From positions 1 through 64,000 of the forward strand of contig JAFAZD010000289.1 of NCBI GenBank assembly GCA_019239955.1: a DNA stretch of 64,000 nt. The letters are read 5' to 3'. Source of the stretch: Armatimonadota bacterium (GTDB lineage Bacteria; Armatimonadota; Armatimonadia; Armatimonadales; Capsulimonadaceae). Shown one piece after another: positions 12,245-22,496 of the stretch. Below the pieces are notes generated by a model. That model had not been told where the DNA came from and did not search any database. It was given only the letters and a program-made list of their open reading frames with translations. The translations under genes were made by a program, and so were the position numbers. Numbering within the stretch: the stretch's first letter is position 1; every line of letters starts with the position of its first letter.

Positions 12245-13310
12245 GATTCTGGACGAACACAGACGACAGTTTGAGGCGGACCCCTCGACCGCTGACAGGT
12301 CGCTGCTGGAGTCCGCCAAGCGGACCCTCCGCACCCAACTACGGAGGAGCCCCTGGACCTCACAACTCGTTCATGGGGGATACGATCTCTATTTCCGCCT
12401 GGGCGACAAGCAGGCCATCGTGGATATGCTGTCACGATACCTGATGCAGCCGCTTCAGGTCGAGGAGGAGGCCTGGGCGCGGTGGGAGGTTGTTGACAAT
12501 CTAGCCATGCTCAACCGTTCAGAGGGAACGGAGTCGTGCCGGATGGTTGTGGGCAAGCACAAGGAATTCTTGGCGTGGTCCCGGAGGCACTTGCCGCATG
12601 ATCGCCTGCTCTGGGTAATGGGGGACGGCACACAGGCCATCTGCTGGATAGTCGCCGGACAGGGGGAAGAGTGGCTTCAAGTCTTTGAGGAGGTCGTGGC
12701 CGACATCACTCCCACCGAGGTGAACCGCTATGACCGCTTTCTTTATCTGCGAACCGCCGGTGGGGTACTCAGTGAAATGGGACGGCGGAACGAGGCGCTG
12801 CGGGTTGCACAAAGAATTCGGGACCTCTGCCGCGAGGACACCCGCTGGGAGCGCGCCCCGGCCATGGAAGTCGAGTCCTTTGCCCTGGAGATGAAGATTC
12901 ACCGGAAGCGCCAGGACGTCGCTGAGGTCCGTCGCATCGGTCTGGAGGCGACCGCCCTTTTGGAAGACATGGAGCGCGACGCCCCTGCCACCAGCCAGAC
13001 CCAGAGGCAGCGGATGAGAACACTCTACCATAATGCCGCAGCGCCTTTGTACTTCGCCCAGCAATACGATTTGGCCGTGCCTCTGTTTCGCCGCGCCATC
13101 GAACTGGGAATCCGCGAAGAGTGGACCTTCCTGTGGCTGGCCGCGTCACTTTGGGCGATGACCGGAGACCGCGTCCAGGTGCTGGCTCTTCTGGAGAGGG
13201 CTGCTCCGCTCAACTGCGGCGGCAATTTGCGTCGCTGGGTGTTGCCGGAGTTCGCGGATGTCGCCACCGACCCGGATTTCCTGAAGGCTGCCGGCAAGCC
13301 GCAACAGTAG
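12225..13310 (+). CDS. TPR-like helical repeat protein of unknown function
   Basis: GTG start overlapping the dehydratase end; helical repeat pattern ([14 protein letters not shown]..., [18 protein letters not shown]). Confidence 0.55.
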   Translation: MRLSLAEILDEHRRQFEADPSTADRSLLESAKRTLRTQLRRSPWTSQLVHGGYDLYFRLGDKQAIVDMLSRYLMQPLQVEEEAWARWEVVDNLAMLNRSEGTESCRMVVGKHKEFLAWSRRHLPHDRLLWVMGDGTQAICWIVAGQGEEWLQVFEEVVADITPTEVNRYDRFLYLRTAGGVLSEMGRRNEALRVAQRIRDLCREDTRWERAPAMEVESFALEMKIHRKRQDVAEVRRIGLEATALLEDMERDAPATSQTQRQRMRTLYHNAAAPLYFAQQYDLAVPLFRRAIELGIREEWTFLWLAASLWAMTGDRVQVLALLERAAPLNCGGNLRRWVLPEFADVATDPDFLKAAGKPQQ

Positions 13311-13313
13311 GGG

Positions 13314-14045
13314 ATGATGAGGAAACTGAACGTACTGATGACCGGCGTTCACGGACGGCTGGGGCCGCATCTGGTGCCACCATTCCGCGAGAGGTATGCG
13401 TTGCGGACCCTGGACCGGCAAGAGTCGCCGGACGACCCGCACTGCGTCCTGAGCGACTTGCAGGACCGGGACGTGCTGCGGCGGGCGATGGCGGGCGTCG
13501 ACGTGGTGGTGCATCTGGCGGCCACGTCGGACGAGGCCCCCTTCGTGGAGAACCTGGTCCCCAACAACGTCGTGGGCGTCTACAACGTTTTCGAGGCCGC
13601 CCATGAGGCGGGCGTGCGCCGCATCGTCTTCGCCAGCTCCGTCCATGCCGTCACGGCCTCGGGCCCCGACCCCCCGGTCCGCGTCAGCGATCCGCCCCGC
13701 CCGATAACGACCTACGGCGTCACCAAGGTCTTCGGCGAGACGCTGGGCCGCTACTACCACGACCGGCGCGGGATGGAGTTCGTCGGGATTCGGATCGGGG
13801 CTTTCCAGCCCTACGACAGCGCGCTGCTGCGGCAGAAGCCGCTCATGCGGGACCTGTGGCTCAGCCCCCGCGACGCGGCCCGGCTGTTCGTCCGGGCCGT
13901 TGAGACGCCGCAAGTCGGCTACGCCCTCGTCTTCGGCACCTCCCGCACGTCGCTGGAACGCCTGAGCCTGCAGGAAGCGCGGGAAGTGTTGGGGTATGAG
14001 CCGGAGGATGACGTTGCCGCGCTCAACCTCCCCGAGCCCGAGTGA
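13314..14045 (+). CDS. NAD-dependent epimerase/dehydratase (extended SDR)
   Basis: VLMTGVHGRLGPHL, VDVVVHLAATSDE, TYGVTKVFGE. Confidence 0.88.
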   Translation: MMRKLNVLMTGVHGRLGPHLVPPFRERYALRTLDRQESPDDPHCVLSDLQDRDVLRRAMAGVDVVVHLAATSDEAPFVENLVPNNVVGVYNVFEAAHEAGVRRIVFASSVHAVTASGPDPPVRVSDPPRPITTYGVTKVFGETLGRYYHDRRGMEFVGIRIGAFQPYDSALLRQKPLMRDLWLSPRDAARLFVRAVETPQVGYALVFGTSRTSLERLSLQEAREVLGYEPEDDVAALNLPEPE

Positions 14046-15039
14046 GGCCCTGAAAATAGGCCACGCTGCGGCGGAGCACGTCCCACTCCTCGGCGGCGAC
14101 CGTGGCCGAGTCCGCGCCCCGCTCCCACGCGCTGGAGTAGGGTTCGTCCTGCGGACGGCCCTTCTCCCAGAGGAGGCACAGGGCCGGTAGGAACTGGGTC
14201 GTCGTGGTTGGGGGATAGCACGCCCACCAGTCCGGCTCCAGCAGCGGGATGGTGCGGGTCGCCTGCGCCCCGATCTCGATTCCCGGCAGGACATCATGGC
14301 CGTTCCGCCTGATGATGCCCAGAATGGCCGGGAAGTCAATCACACCGTCGCCCGCGGCGCAGCGGACCAGCCGGTAGCCCTCCGGCGCGAAGTGGAGCGT
14401 GTAGTCCTTCAGGTGGACGTGCCGGATCAGGGGCGCGATACGGCGCGCGTACTCGACCGGGTCCTCGGCGACCGCCAGCGGATTCCCCGTGTCCAGCGTC
14501 ACGCCGTAGGCCGGACTGTGCCCGGTCATCTCGGCCAGGCGCAGCAGGTCGTCACTGGTGGCGTCCTGGTGGTTCTCCATCGCCAGGCACAACCCGTGGT
14601 CCTCCGCGAACGGGAGGACTTCCCGCAGGCGCTCCGCACTGCGCTGCAGGTGCGCCTCCCAGCCGTCGGCCAGCGCGCGCCGGTCGCCGCAGAGGACGCG
14701 GCTGAGCATCACGCGGACGACCCGCGCCCCCAGCGCCGCGGCGGCTTGCAGGTACGCGCGTATCTCGCCCGCCTCGGCCGCCGCCAGCACCCCGAAATCC
14801 AGGACGACGCGCAGGCCGCGCGCCGCCAGCGCCTCGCCGAAAGCCTCCGGGGGCAGCGTCTCCGGCGACGGCAGCCCTAGTTCGACCCCGGCCAAGCCCA
14901 TCCCCATCGCCGCATCCAGCAGGCCTGGTATGCCCAGCGGCTCGCCCACTCTCTCGCCGGCCTTCGTGGGGAGAGACCCCATGACGTGTGGGATTCCGTG
15001 TACGGTCAGGGCCATATTGAGTCGTGCGCTGTTGCTCAT
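14023..15039 (-). CDS. Sugar phosphate isomerase/epimerase (xylose isomerase-like TIM barrel)
   Basis: GLCLAMENHQDATSDDLLRLAE..., YGVTLDTGNPLAVAEDPVEYARRIAPLIRHVHLKDY. Confidence 0.85.
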   Translation of the reverse strand: MSNSARLNMALTVHGIPHVMGSLPTKAGERVGEPLGIPGLLDAAMGMGLAGVELGLPSPETLPPEAFGEALAARGLRVVLDFGVLAAAEAGEIRAYLQAAAALGARVVRVMLSRVLCGDRRALADGWEAHLQRSAERLREVLPFAEDHGLCLAMENHQDATSDDLLRLAEMTGHSPAYGVTLDTGNPLAVAEDPVEYARRIAPLIRHVHLKDYTLHFAPEGYRLVRCAAGDGVIDFPAILGIIRRNGHDVLPGIEIGAQATRTIPLLEPDWWACYPPTTTTQFLPALCLLWEKGRPQDEPYSSAWERGADSATVAAEEWDVLRRSVAYFQGLTRARGG

Positions 15040-15085
15040 CTCCTTTGACCTTCTGGGACCGGCGAAATTTCGATGTGGTCAGCGC

Positions 15086-15619
15086 TCACGAGCATGAGAA
15101 AAAACTAACCTGGCAAGAAAAGTGAGGGAACATACAAGGGGTGATGCTCCCGCGGAGCCATTCCACAAGAAACTCCGTCATACTCAAGGAAAAACGTTCA
15201 TATTCAATGAACTTGCTGTCATAGACGATTGTTGTCCATCTGTCCGGCTCGTTCTCGGTTAACCAGCACAATGTGTCCCCATTATCAGTTCTCCCCCACG
15301 ATAGGAGTCCTCCAGCAACCGGCCAGGTAGCAAAGGGGCACTCATGAGGTGTGCTCAGTCGGCACTCCTCATAAGCCTCCAGAAGAAGCCGCTGAAACCG
15401 AAAAAAGCTCAGTGTCGCGGAAAATGGGTTCAGTGGCCAGAGGAAGCTGAAATCCTCCGGGCCAAAATACCCGGTTCCATAGGTGTCGATGTAAGACTTG
15501 TAATCGTTCGGTAACTGAGTATCAAGCCTATGTTCAGTGCGTTGCCAAGACGCTTCCTCTCCTACTTCTAGCGGAGCAACTGGCGGCGGTATCAATTGTT
15601 TCAGTGCTTCTATGGACAT
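15086..15619 (-). CDS. SMI1/KNR4 (SUKH) family protein
   Basis: EHRLDTQLPNDYKSYIDTYGTGYFG, LLSWGRTDNGDTLCWLTENEPDRWTTIVYD. Confidence 0.75.
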   Translation of the reverse strand: MSIEALKQLIPPPVAPLEVGEEASWQRTEHRLDTQLPNDYKSYIDTYGTGYFGPEDFSFLWPLNPFSATLSFFRFQRLLLEAYEECRLSTPHECPFATWPVAGGLLSWGRTDNGDTLCWLTENEPDRWTTIVYDSKFIEYERFSLSMTEFLVEWLRGSITPCMFPHFSCQVSFFSCS

Positions 15620-15729
15620 ACTCGGACATACTCAATGGAGACACCGACTCGTTCGTGGGTAAAGGCGGCTCGAAGTTAACGTCAACCCTGGCCCCCGGAA
15701 CAAGGCTCTGCCCCGCGATGCCGCCCGCT

Positions 15730-16056
15730 TTATCCCTCGTCGGAGGGATTGAAAATGCGCTCAATGTCCCTCGCGCCATGCAACACGCGCACGATCTCCA
15801 GCCGCGTCTCGGTCGCCATGTAGAAGATCAGGTACTTGGCGAACTTGGGAACCGGCCACATCCGCAAACCCGGCAACTCCGGGTTGCCGTAGTTGCGCAC
15901 AACTCCCATGCCCGGCATGAGCGCCAGTTTCCTGAAGGTGGCCTCGGTCGCGGCCAGAAAACGGTCTGAAGCGTCAAAGCCGCCGTGTTCGGCGATGTGA
16001 TCGGCGGCGTCCATCAGGTCGCGTTTGGCCTCGGGCCTTCGGATGATCTCACGCAT
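15730..16056 (-). CDS. RelE/ParE-family toxin
   Basis: RRPEAKRDLMDAADHIAEHGGFDASDRFLAATEATFRKLALMPGMG...YLIFYMATETRLEIVRVLHGARDIERIF. Confidence 0.88.
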   Translation of the reverse strand: MREIIRRPEAKRDLMDAADHIAEHGGFDASDRFLAATEATFRKLALMPGMGVVRNYGNPELPGLRMWPVPKFAKYLIFYMATETRLEIVRVLHGARDIERIFNPSDEG

Positions 16057-16372
16057 CGCTCGCGGGGATTCCTTTGCGGCGGGCGGCGCGATCCCGCACC
16101 TCCTGGCGGATGTCCTGCCAGTCCTGAGCGGTCATGGGGGTGGCCGGGCCGCTGCGGATGCCTTCCAGCAAGAGCTGCTCCAGGTGGGCGGCGTCGCGGA
16201 TCGTGTTGGGGGGGGCGGGCAGATCGGCGGTGAAGTCTTCTTCCTCGGTCTCCGGCTCAACGATGACGCGAAGTCTCTGACCGGCGAACGCGCCCTCTTG
16301 AAGCAGGGCCGTGATTTCCTCGCTCGTCCCTTCAATGATCTGGGCTTGTGCGACTTGCATACTGTTCTCCAT
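16049..16372 (-). CDS. Cognate antitoxin-like protein of the ParE-type toxin
   Basis: Immediately upstream with 8-nt overlap; acidic C-terminal helix region AQDWQDIRQEVRDRAARRKG. Confidence 0.65.
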   Translation of the reverse strand: MENSMQVAQAQIIEGTSEEITALLQEGAFAGQRLRVIVEPETEEEDFTADLPAPPNTIRDAAHLEQLLLEGIRSGPATPMTAQDWQDIRQEVRDRAARRKGIPASDA

Positions 16373-16419
16373 CTATCTGTTGCCTTTAGTGTAGCACAGA
16401 TCGGCCCCGAAAGCGCGCG

Positions 16420-17262
16420 TCAGGCCCGGCGGCGCACGCGGCCGCCGTTGGAGGGGTGCGGGTGAGTCACCATGGCGATCGCAAAACGGGTGGCGTAGCC
16501 TACCCCACTGGCGGCGGGTTGCGGGTCCAGCGTCATGATCCGGCCCACCCGCGTGCCGTCGGGCAAAGTCCCCCGATAGACTTGGTCCCCTTGATTATGC
16601 ATCTCGTCTGCGGGGCGGGGCCGGTATGGCTCGTTCTTGTATAGGCGGTCGGCCAGATCATCCGGGACGAAGAACTGCGAGGTGAAGGTCGCCGGGGTCG
16701 TCCCGTCGCGCAGGTAGCGCACCTTGAAGTGAATGTGGGTCGTGCGGCCGTGATACCAGCCGGGGAAGATGGTGTGGAACGTGACCCGCCCATGCCCATC
16801 GGTCGTCTGATAGCCGCGCAGCCAGTTCTCGCCCTTGGTGTCCTCCGGGTTGAGGCCGCGCGGTTCATCCGAGTACACGCCCAATGCGTCCACATGCCAG
16901 ACGTCCACCTGTGCGCCCGGCAGGGGGACGAAATGCTCTCTGGTTGCGCTGGCGTAGAGGGTCAGGTCCAGGCGCAGGGGGATCGCGTCCGTGATGGAAG
17001 GCCGACGACTGCCGGCGCGCAGGTCGGAGCGCTGGAGCCGCTCATTGACGTAGAACGGCCCCTGGGTGAGCGAGGGGGAGGCGACGAGATGCACCTCCGG
17101 CCCCCTCCCCTCGGCGGCGGTAAGCCAGCCGCCGCTCGTGGCGATCACCAGCCCCGCCCGTCCCGCGACGGCGAGCGCCTGCCGGCGGGTGAACAGGCGG
17201 CCGATGAATTGGTCATCTTGGTCCATGGGAGACAGTCTATCGGCCGCGCGTGAAAAAGGCAT
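16420..17262 (-). CDS. Intradiol ring-cleavage dioxygenase-like protein with N-terminal Tat-like signal
   Basis: TRRQALAVAGRAG; GAQVDVWHVDALGVYSDE, GRVTFHTIFPGWYHGRTTHIHFKV. Confidence 0.88.
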   Translation of the reverse strand: MPFSRAADRLSPMDQDDQFIGRLFTRRQALAVAGRAGLVIATSGGWLTAAEGRGPEVHLVASPSLTQGPFYVNERLQRSDLRAGSRRPSITDAIPLRLDLTLYASATREHFVPLPGAQVDVWHVDALGVYSDEPRGLNPEDTKGENWLRGYQTTDGHGRVTFHTIFPGWYHGRTTHIHFKVRYLRDGTTPATFTSQFFVPDDLADRLYKNEPYRPRPADEMHNQGDQVYRGTLPDGTRVGRIMTLDPQPAASGVGYATRFAIAMVTHPHPSNGGRVRRRA

Positions 17263-17305
17263 GAAGAATTAACCCACGCACGGCGTTTTCATCGAATTTT
17301 CATGA

Positions 17306-18274
17306 TTGCCCGATATGATAGGAGCATATCGGAAGCGCGCTGCGCTGCGTGCAGGGGAGACTGCGATGGCTGACAACGAGACTTTGGAGCGGCGAACGAC
17401 CCGCCGCGACGTCCTCCTTCTGGGGGCCAGCGGACTGGTGACGCTGGTGGGCTTCGGGTGCCGACGGGCGGGGGCGGTCGTCGCGGCCCATCCGTCCGTG
17501 CCCCTGTCCACGCCCGCGTTGGAGGAAGGCCCGTTCTGGGTGGGCGAGACCGGGGCGGCATTCCACCGCTCCGATCTGCGGGCGAACCTGGACGGCACCA
17601 ACGTCCAGAGCGGCCTGCCGCTGCACCTGGAGATGACCGTCTCACACGTGCGCCACGGCGTCGTCACCCCGCTGCCCAACGCCTTCGTCTACCTCTGGAG
17701 CGTCAACGCCCTGGGGGTGTATTCAGATGAGGCGCAGGAGCGGACGGCGCGCGAGACCTACCTGCGCGGCTACCAGGTGACGGACGCGCGCGGGCGCGTC
17801 CGGTTCCTGACGCTCTACCCCGGCTGGTACGGCGGCCGGACCGTCCACATCCACGCGCGGGTCCGCACCTACCCCCAAAACGACCCCGCCCGCCAGCCCT
17901 CGTCCGACTTCGAGACCCAGCTGTTCTTTGACGACGCCGTCACGGACCATGTGCTGCGGACGGTCAGCCCGTACAACCAGCGGCGCGGCCGCGACACCAC
18001 CAATCGCACAGATCACGTGTACATAGGCGCGGCGCTTGACGGTACACGCGCGCGGGACAGCGGCGCGCTCACGACGCTGCACGTGGCCGAGGACGGCGGG
18101 CACGCCCGTGCATCCTTCCACATGGTCCTGGACCTGTCCAAGCACGCCCGTCCGGGGATGCCCCCCGGCGGCTTCGGTGGCCCCCCACCCGGCCCTCCGC
18201 CGGGGGGCTTTGGCGGTCCGCCGCCCGGCCCACCACCCGATGGCTTCGGCGGTCCGCCGCCCCCCGGTGACTAG
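17306..18274 (+). CDS. Intradiol ring-cleavage dioxygenase-like protein (paralog) with Gly/Pro-rich C-terminal repeat tail
   Basis: TTRRDVLLLGASGL signal; NAFVYLWSVNALGVYSDE, GRVRFLTLYPGWYGGRTVHIHARV; C-terminus [35 protein letters not shown]. Confidence 0.88.
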   Translation: MPDMIGAYRKRAALRAGETAMADNETLERRTTRRDVLLLGASGLVTLVGFGCRRAGAVVAAHPSVPLSTPALEEGPFWVGETGAAFHRSDLRANLDGTNVQSGLPLHLEMTVSHVRHGVVTPLPNAFVYLWSVNALGVYSDEAQERTARETYLRGYQVTDARGRVRFLTLYPGWYGGRTVHIHARVRTYPQNDPARQPSSDFETQLFFDDAVTDHVLRTVSPYNQRRGRDTTNRTDHVYIGAALDGTRARDSGALTTLHVAEDGGHARASFHMVLDLSKHARPGMPPGGFGGPPPGPPPGGFGGPPPGPPPDGFGGPPPPGD

Positions 18275-19104
18275 GTGGGATAAAGGCTCATCCCGCCGTC
18301 CACGCACAACACTTGTCCGCTGACGAACCGCGCCCCGTCCCCGGCTAGGAAGGCCACGGCATCGGCGACCTCGGCTGGGGTGCCGTAGCGCTCCAGCGGC
18401 ACCGACTCGTCCCGCATCTCCGGCCGGGTGGGGCGCGTCGCCAGAAAGCGGGCGGTCATGGTGGGGCCGGGGCTGAGGGCGTTGACACGAACGCCGTGGG
18501 GCCGCAGGTCCTTGGCCAGACAGCGCGTGAACTCCACGATGCCGGCCTTTGCTACCGCGTAGGCGACCCCGTCGGCGACGCCTATGTGGGCGGCGACGGA
18601 GGCGATGTTGATGACGGACCCCGCGCGCCGGGCGATCATGCCGGGGCAGACGGCGCGGCAGACCAGCATCGTGCCGATCAGGTTGCGGTCCAGGATGGCG
18701 CGGACATCCTCCAGGGGAATGCCGAGCGCAGTGTTGGGCCGGGGCTTGCCGCCGCGCGCCGCGATGTCGCCGCCCGCGCAGTTGACCAGGATGCCGATCG
18801 GCCCCAGCGCCGCCTCCGCCTGCCCGATCAGCGTCCGCACCGCCGCCTCATTGGCGATGTCTCCGGTGACGGCGACGGTCCGGCCCCCGTGCCGGGCGAT
18901 CTCCTCGGCGACCGCCTGAAGAGTGGTCGCCTCGCCGAACTCGGCGGGAGCGTCCTCGGAGATGTCGTGGACGGCGACCGCCGCGCCCAGCGCCGCCAGC
19001 CGGTCGGCGATGGTCCGCCCCAGCCCGCGCCCCGATCCCGTCACCAGGGCGGTTCGCCCCGTCAATGGCCCGTCCATGTCTGTTATACTCATTGCGCCGT
19101 CCAC
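18271..19104 (-). CDS. SDR-family oxidoreductase
   Basis: [46 protein letters not shown]. Confidence 0.9.
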   Translation of the reverse strand: MDGAMSITDMDGPLTGRTALVTGSGRGLGRTIADRLAALGAAVAVHDISEDAPAEFGEATTLQAVAEEIARHGGRTVAVTGDIANEAAVRTLIGQAEAALGPIGILVNCAGGDIAARGGKPRPNTALGIPLEDVRAILDRNLIGTMLVCRAVCPGMIARRAGSVINIASVAAHIGVADGVAYAVAKAGIVEFTRCLAKDLRPHGVRVNALSPGPTMTARFLATRPTRPEMRDESVPLERYGTPAEVADAVAFLAGDGARFVSGQVLCVDGGMSLYPT

Positions 19105-19868
19105 CCGCCGTCAATAAAGAGGGGGCTGCCTGTGATGAAAGAGGCGGCGTCCGAGGCCAAAAAAACCGCCGCGCCCGCGATCTCGTGCAGCTCGCCCCAG
19201 CGCCCCATCGGAATCTTGGAGACGAACGCCTGGTATTTGGCCGGGTCATTGAGCAGCGGCAGGTTCATGGCGGTGGCAAACGGCCCCGGACAGATCGCGT
19301 TCACCGTCACCCCCTGCGCCGCCCACTCCAGGGCCAGCACCCGCGTCAGGTTCAGCAGCCCGGCCTTGGCCGAGGCGTAGGGCGCCCGGCCCGGCAGCGC
19401 GATCACGGACAGCATGGACCCCATGTTGATGACGCGCCCCCAGCCGCGCGCGCACATGCCCGGCCCGAACGCGCGGGCGCAAAGAAACGGGGCCTTGAGG
19501 TTGACGGCAATTACCGTGTCCCAGTCCGCCTCGGCCAATTCCGCCGCCGCGCCCCGCACGTTGACGCCCGCGTTGTTGATCAGGATATCTATGGGACCCA
19601 GCGCCGCCTCCGCCTCCGCCGCCAGCCGCGTCACCTCGTCGCTGTGAGATACGTCCGCCGCAAGCGCGACGACGCGCCGCCCGGTCTCCCGCCCGATCTC
19701 GTCCGCGGCCCGCTCGCAGTCCGACAGCGTCCGCCCGGCGATGGCGAGGTCCGCGCCGGCCTGGGCCAGCGCCGTCGCCATGACCCGCCCCAGCCCCTTA
19801 GCGCCGCCCGTCACCAGCGCCCGCCGCCCATCCAGCCGGAAGAACTCCAGCACACTCTTTTCGGCCAT
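19089..19868 (-). CDS. SDR-family oxidoreductase
   Basis: Likely start [52 protein letters not shown]. Confidence 0.9.
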   Translation of the reverse strand: MAEKSVLEFFRLDGRRALVTGGAKGLGRVMATALAQAGADLAIAGRTLSDCERAADEIGRETGRRVVALAADVSHSDEVTRLAAEAEAALGPIDILINNAGVNVRGAAAELAEADWDTVIAVNLKAPFLCARAFGPGMCARGWGRVINMGSMLSVIALPGRAPYASAKAGLLNLTRVLALEWAAQGVTVNAICPGPFATAMNLPLLNDPAKYQAFVSKIPMGRWGELHEIAGAAVFLASDAASFITGSPLFIDGGWTAQ

Positions 19869-19933
19869 TTTCTCCGTTCCCACGTTGCTGTCACCCCAGT
19901 TCGCCGGCCAGCCGCGAATTCCCTCCTCGACAA

Positions 19934-21235
19934 TCAGGATCGCCAGGCGGGGCCGTTGGGGAACTCGTATTCCGCCAGTGACTCTGGCCGCATGGTGATG
20001 CTGTATCCCGGCGCGACCGACGGCATGTACCGGCCCCCCCGCATCACCACCGGGTCTACGAAGTGCTCGTGCAGGTGGTCCACGTATTCTAACAGCCGGT
20101 CCTCCAGCGACGCCCCCACGCACAGGTAATCAAAGAGGGACAGGTGCTGGACGTACTCGCACAGGCCCACGCCCCCGGCGTGCGGGCACACTGGGACGCC
20201 GAACTTGGCCGCCATCAGCAGCACCGCCAGCACCTCGTTGACGCCGCCCAGTCGGCAGCTGTCCACTTGGCAGAAGCGGATCGCGCCCGCCTGCAGGAGC
20301 TGCTTGAAGATCACCCGGTTCTGGCAGTGCTCCCCGGTCGCCACGCCGACCGGAGCGACCGCCCGCGCGATGGCCGCGTGCCCCAGCACGTCGTCGGGGC
20401 TGGTCGGCTCCTCGATCCACCAGGGGTCGAACCGCGCCAGTTCCTTCATGGCGGCGATGGCCTCGCCGACATCCCAGATCTGGTTGGCGTCCAGCATCAG
20501 CTTCCGGTCCGGCCCGATCTCCGCGCGGATGAGGGCGGCGCGGCGCATGTCGTCTTCCAGGTCGCGTCCGACCTTGATCTTGAAGTGCGACCAGCCCGCC
20601 GCCAGCGCCTCCCGGCAGAGCCGTCGCAGCTTCTCGTCCGAGTAGCCCAGCCACCCGGCCGACGTGGTGTAGGCGGGGAAGCCCTCCGCGCGCATCTGCG
20701 CCTCCCGCGCCGCCCGTCCGGGGCGGCTGCGCCGCAGGATGTCAAGCGCCTCGGATGGGGTGAGCGCATCCGTGATGTAGCGGAAGTCCAGGCAGCGGAC
20801 CAACTCCTCCGGGGTCATGTCCGCCAGGAGCTGCCAGAGCGGCTTGCCCTCTCGCTTGGCCCACAGGTCCCAGACGGCGTTGACCATGGCCGCCGTGGCG
20901 AGGTGGATGACGCCCTTTTCGGGGCCGATCCAGCGCAACTGGCTGTCGCCGGTGATCCGCCGCCAGAACGCGCCCATGTCCGCCGTGAAGTCCTCCAGGG
21001 CGGCGCCAAGCACCAGCGGCGCGAGGGCGCGAATGGCGGCGACGCAGACTTCAGTTCCGCGCCCGGTGGTGAAGGTCAGGCCGTGCCCCTCCAGGCCGTC
21101 AGGGCCGTCCGTGCGGAGGACGACGTAGGCGGCGGAGTAGTCCGGGTCGGGGTTCATCGCGTCCGAGCCGTCAAGCGCGCGCGAGGTGGGGAAGCGGATG
21201 TCGCGGGCGATGACCTCGGTGAAACGAGTCGGCAT
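19934..21235 (-). CDS. Enolase-superfamily L-fuconate dehydratase-like protein
   Basis: [68 protein letters not shown]. Confidence 0.9.
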   Translation of the reverse strand: MPTRFTEVIARDIRFPTSRALDGSDAMNPDPDYSAAYVVLRTDGPDGLEGHGLTFTTGRGTEVCVAAIRALAPLVLGAALEDFTADMGAFWRRITGDSQLRWIGPEKGVIHLATAAMVNAVWDLWAKREGKPLWQLLADMTPEELVRCLDFRYITDALTPSEALDILRRSRPGRAAREAQMRAEGFPAYTTSAGWLGYSDEKLRRLCREALAAGWSHFKIKVGRDLEDDMRRAALIRAEIGPDRKLMLDANQIWDVGEAIAAMKELARFDPWWIEEPTSPDDVLGHAAIARAVAPVGVATGEHCQNRVIFKQLLQAGAIRFCQVDSCRLGGVNEVLAVLLMAAKFGVPVCPHAGGVGLCEYVQHLSLFDYLCVGASLEDRLLEYVDHLHEHFVDPVVMRGGRYMPSVAPGYSITMRPESLAEYEFPNGPAWRS

Positions 21236-21250
21236 GATCTGCTCCTTATG

Positions 21251-21898
21251 TCACCACTCAAACTCAACCGCCCGCAGGAAGGCGCGGGCGAGGACCATGT
21301 GGCCCGTCAGGCCGGGGTGGACGCGGTCCCAGGCGAGGGTGGCGGGGTAGAGGTGGGCCAGGACGGCATTAAAAGCGGCCTGGGTGTCCACGAAGAGGGC
21401 GTTGTGCTTCTGGGCGAGACGCTTGACGGCGGCTCCGTAGCGGTCCATCTGGGCGCGCATGAGGTCCTGCGTGTTCGGCTCGATGTAGAAGGGGGTCATC
21501 AGGACGAGGCCGGTCACGGCGGGGAGGGTACGTGTCACCAGGTCGTCCAGCGTCCGCTCGTATTCATCCAGGGGGACATGGCGCTCCGGGCGGGTGGGGC
21601 TGTCGAACTGCCGCCACACGTCGTTGATGCCGATCATGACCGAGAGCCAGTCGGGTTTCAGGCCCAGCACGTCGCGCTGCCAGCGGGCGGCGAGGTCGCG
21701 GACGGTGTTGCCGCTGGTTCCCATGTTGATGACCCGGATGCCGAGATCGGGGCGGGTCGCGCCGAGCAGGGCGTCCACGAGCGAGACGTAGCCGGAGCCG
21801 AGCGCGCCGCCCATGCCCTCGCCGACCGGCTGGGCGCGGCCCGCGTCGGTGATGGAGTCGCCGATCATGACGAGCTTGGTGTTCTTGGTGAGTTTCAT
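21251..21898 (-). CDS. SGNH/GDSL hydrolase family protein
   Basis: VMIGDSITDAGR, GTSGNTVRDL, IGINDVWR, WDRVHPGLTGHMVLA. Confidence 0.88.
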   Translation of the reverse strand: MKLTKNTKLVMIGDSITDAGRAQPVGEGMGGALGSGYVSLVDALLGATRPDLGIRVINMGTSGNTVRDLAARWQRDVLGLKPDWLSVMIGINDVWRQFDSPTRPERHVPLDEYERTLDDLVTRTLPAVTGLVLMTPFYIEPNTQDLMRAQMDRYGAAVKRLAQKHNALFVDTQAAFNAVLAHLYPATLAWDRVHPGLTGHMVLARAFLRAVEFEW

Positions 21899-21920
21899 GC
21901 GTACCTCAGTACCTCAAAGA

Positions 21921-22056
21921 ACCTACCCCTGGCCGCAAGCGGCCTGTCCCCTCCCTGCCAGGGAGGGGAGAGAGCAGGGCCATCGTCATGGAAAGGTCCC
22001 CTCCTCGCCCCTTCCCTGGCAGGGAAGGGGCAGGTCGCTTGCGACCGGGGTTAGGT
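21921..22056. mobile_element. MITE-like palindromic intergenic element (copy 1)
   Basis: ACCTACCCCTGGCCGCAAGCGGCCTGTCCCCTCCCTGCCAGGGAGGGG with inverted counterpart ACCTAACCCCGGTCGCAAGCGACCTGCCCCTTCCCTGCCAGGGAAGGGG at right end; related copy at 60972-61109. Confidence 0.75.
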
Positions 22057-22067
22057 CTGACGCAGGG

Positions 22068-22496
22068 TCAGGTGATCTCTGGCCGATAGATCATCATTTG
22101 GTCCGGGTCTGGCAGGGGCGTGAAGCCGAGGGACCGGTAGACCCCGTGGGCGTCGTGGGTGGCGAGCATCCAGCGGCGCAGGCCCTGGTGCTCCGGGTGA
22201 TGGAAGGCGAAGCGGACCATCGCGCGGGCGAGGCCGCGCCCCCGGTGCGCCTCGGTGACAAAGACATCGGCGATCCAGGCGAAGGTCGCGCGGTCGGAGA
22301 CGACGCGCAGGCAGCCGACCTGCTCCCGGCCCCGGTACGCGCCGACGACCAGAGAGGAGCCGTTGACGGCGCGCCGCAGCACCCCCGGTGTCAGATTCAG
22401 GCTCCAGTAGGTCGTCGCCAGCCAGTCGTAGACCCGCTCCACGTCGAAGCGGTCGCGCGCGTCGTCCAGTTCGTACTCGCCGTGGCGGACGATCAT
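22068..22496 (-). CDS. GNAT-family N-acetyltransferase
   Basis: VTEAHRGRGLARAMVRFAFHHPEHQGL. Confidence 0.85.
   Translation of the reverse strand: MIVRHGEYELDDARDRFDVERVYDWLATTYWSLNLTPGVLRRAVNGSSLVVGAYRGREQVGCLRVVSDRATFAWIADVFVTEAHRGRGLARAMVRFAFHHPEHQGLRRWMLATHDAHGVYRSLGFTPLPDPDQMMIYRPEIT

Noticed and set aside
10124-12334. 736-aa minus-strand ORF opposite the YjhG-type dehydratase
   Set aside because: Shadow ORF with no recognisable motifs; the plus-strand protein has clear IlvD/Edd motifs.
20144-22054. 636-aa plus-strand ORF over the L-fuconate dehydratase and SGNH genes
   Set aside because: Spans two well-supported minus-strand genes plus an intergenic repeat; compositionally biased shadow.
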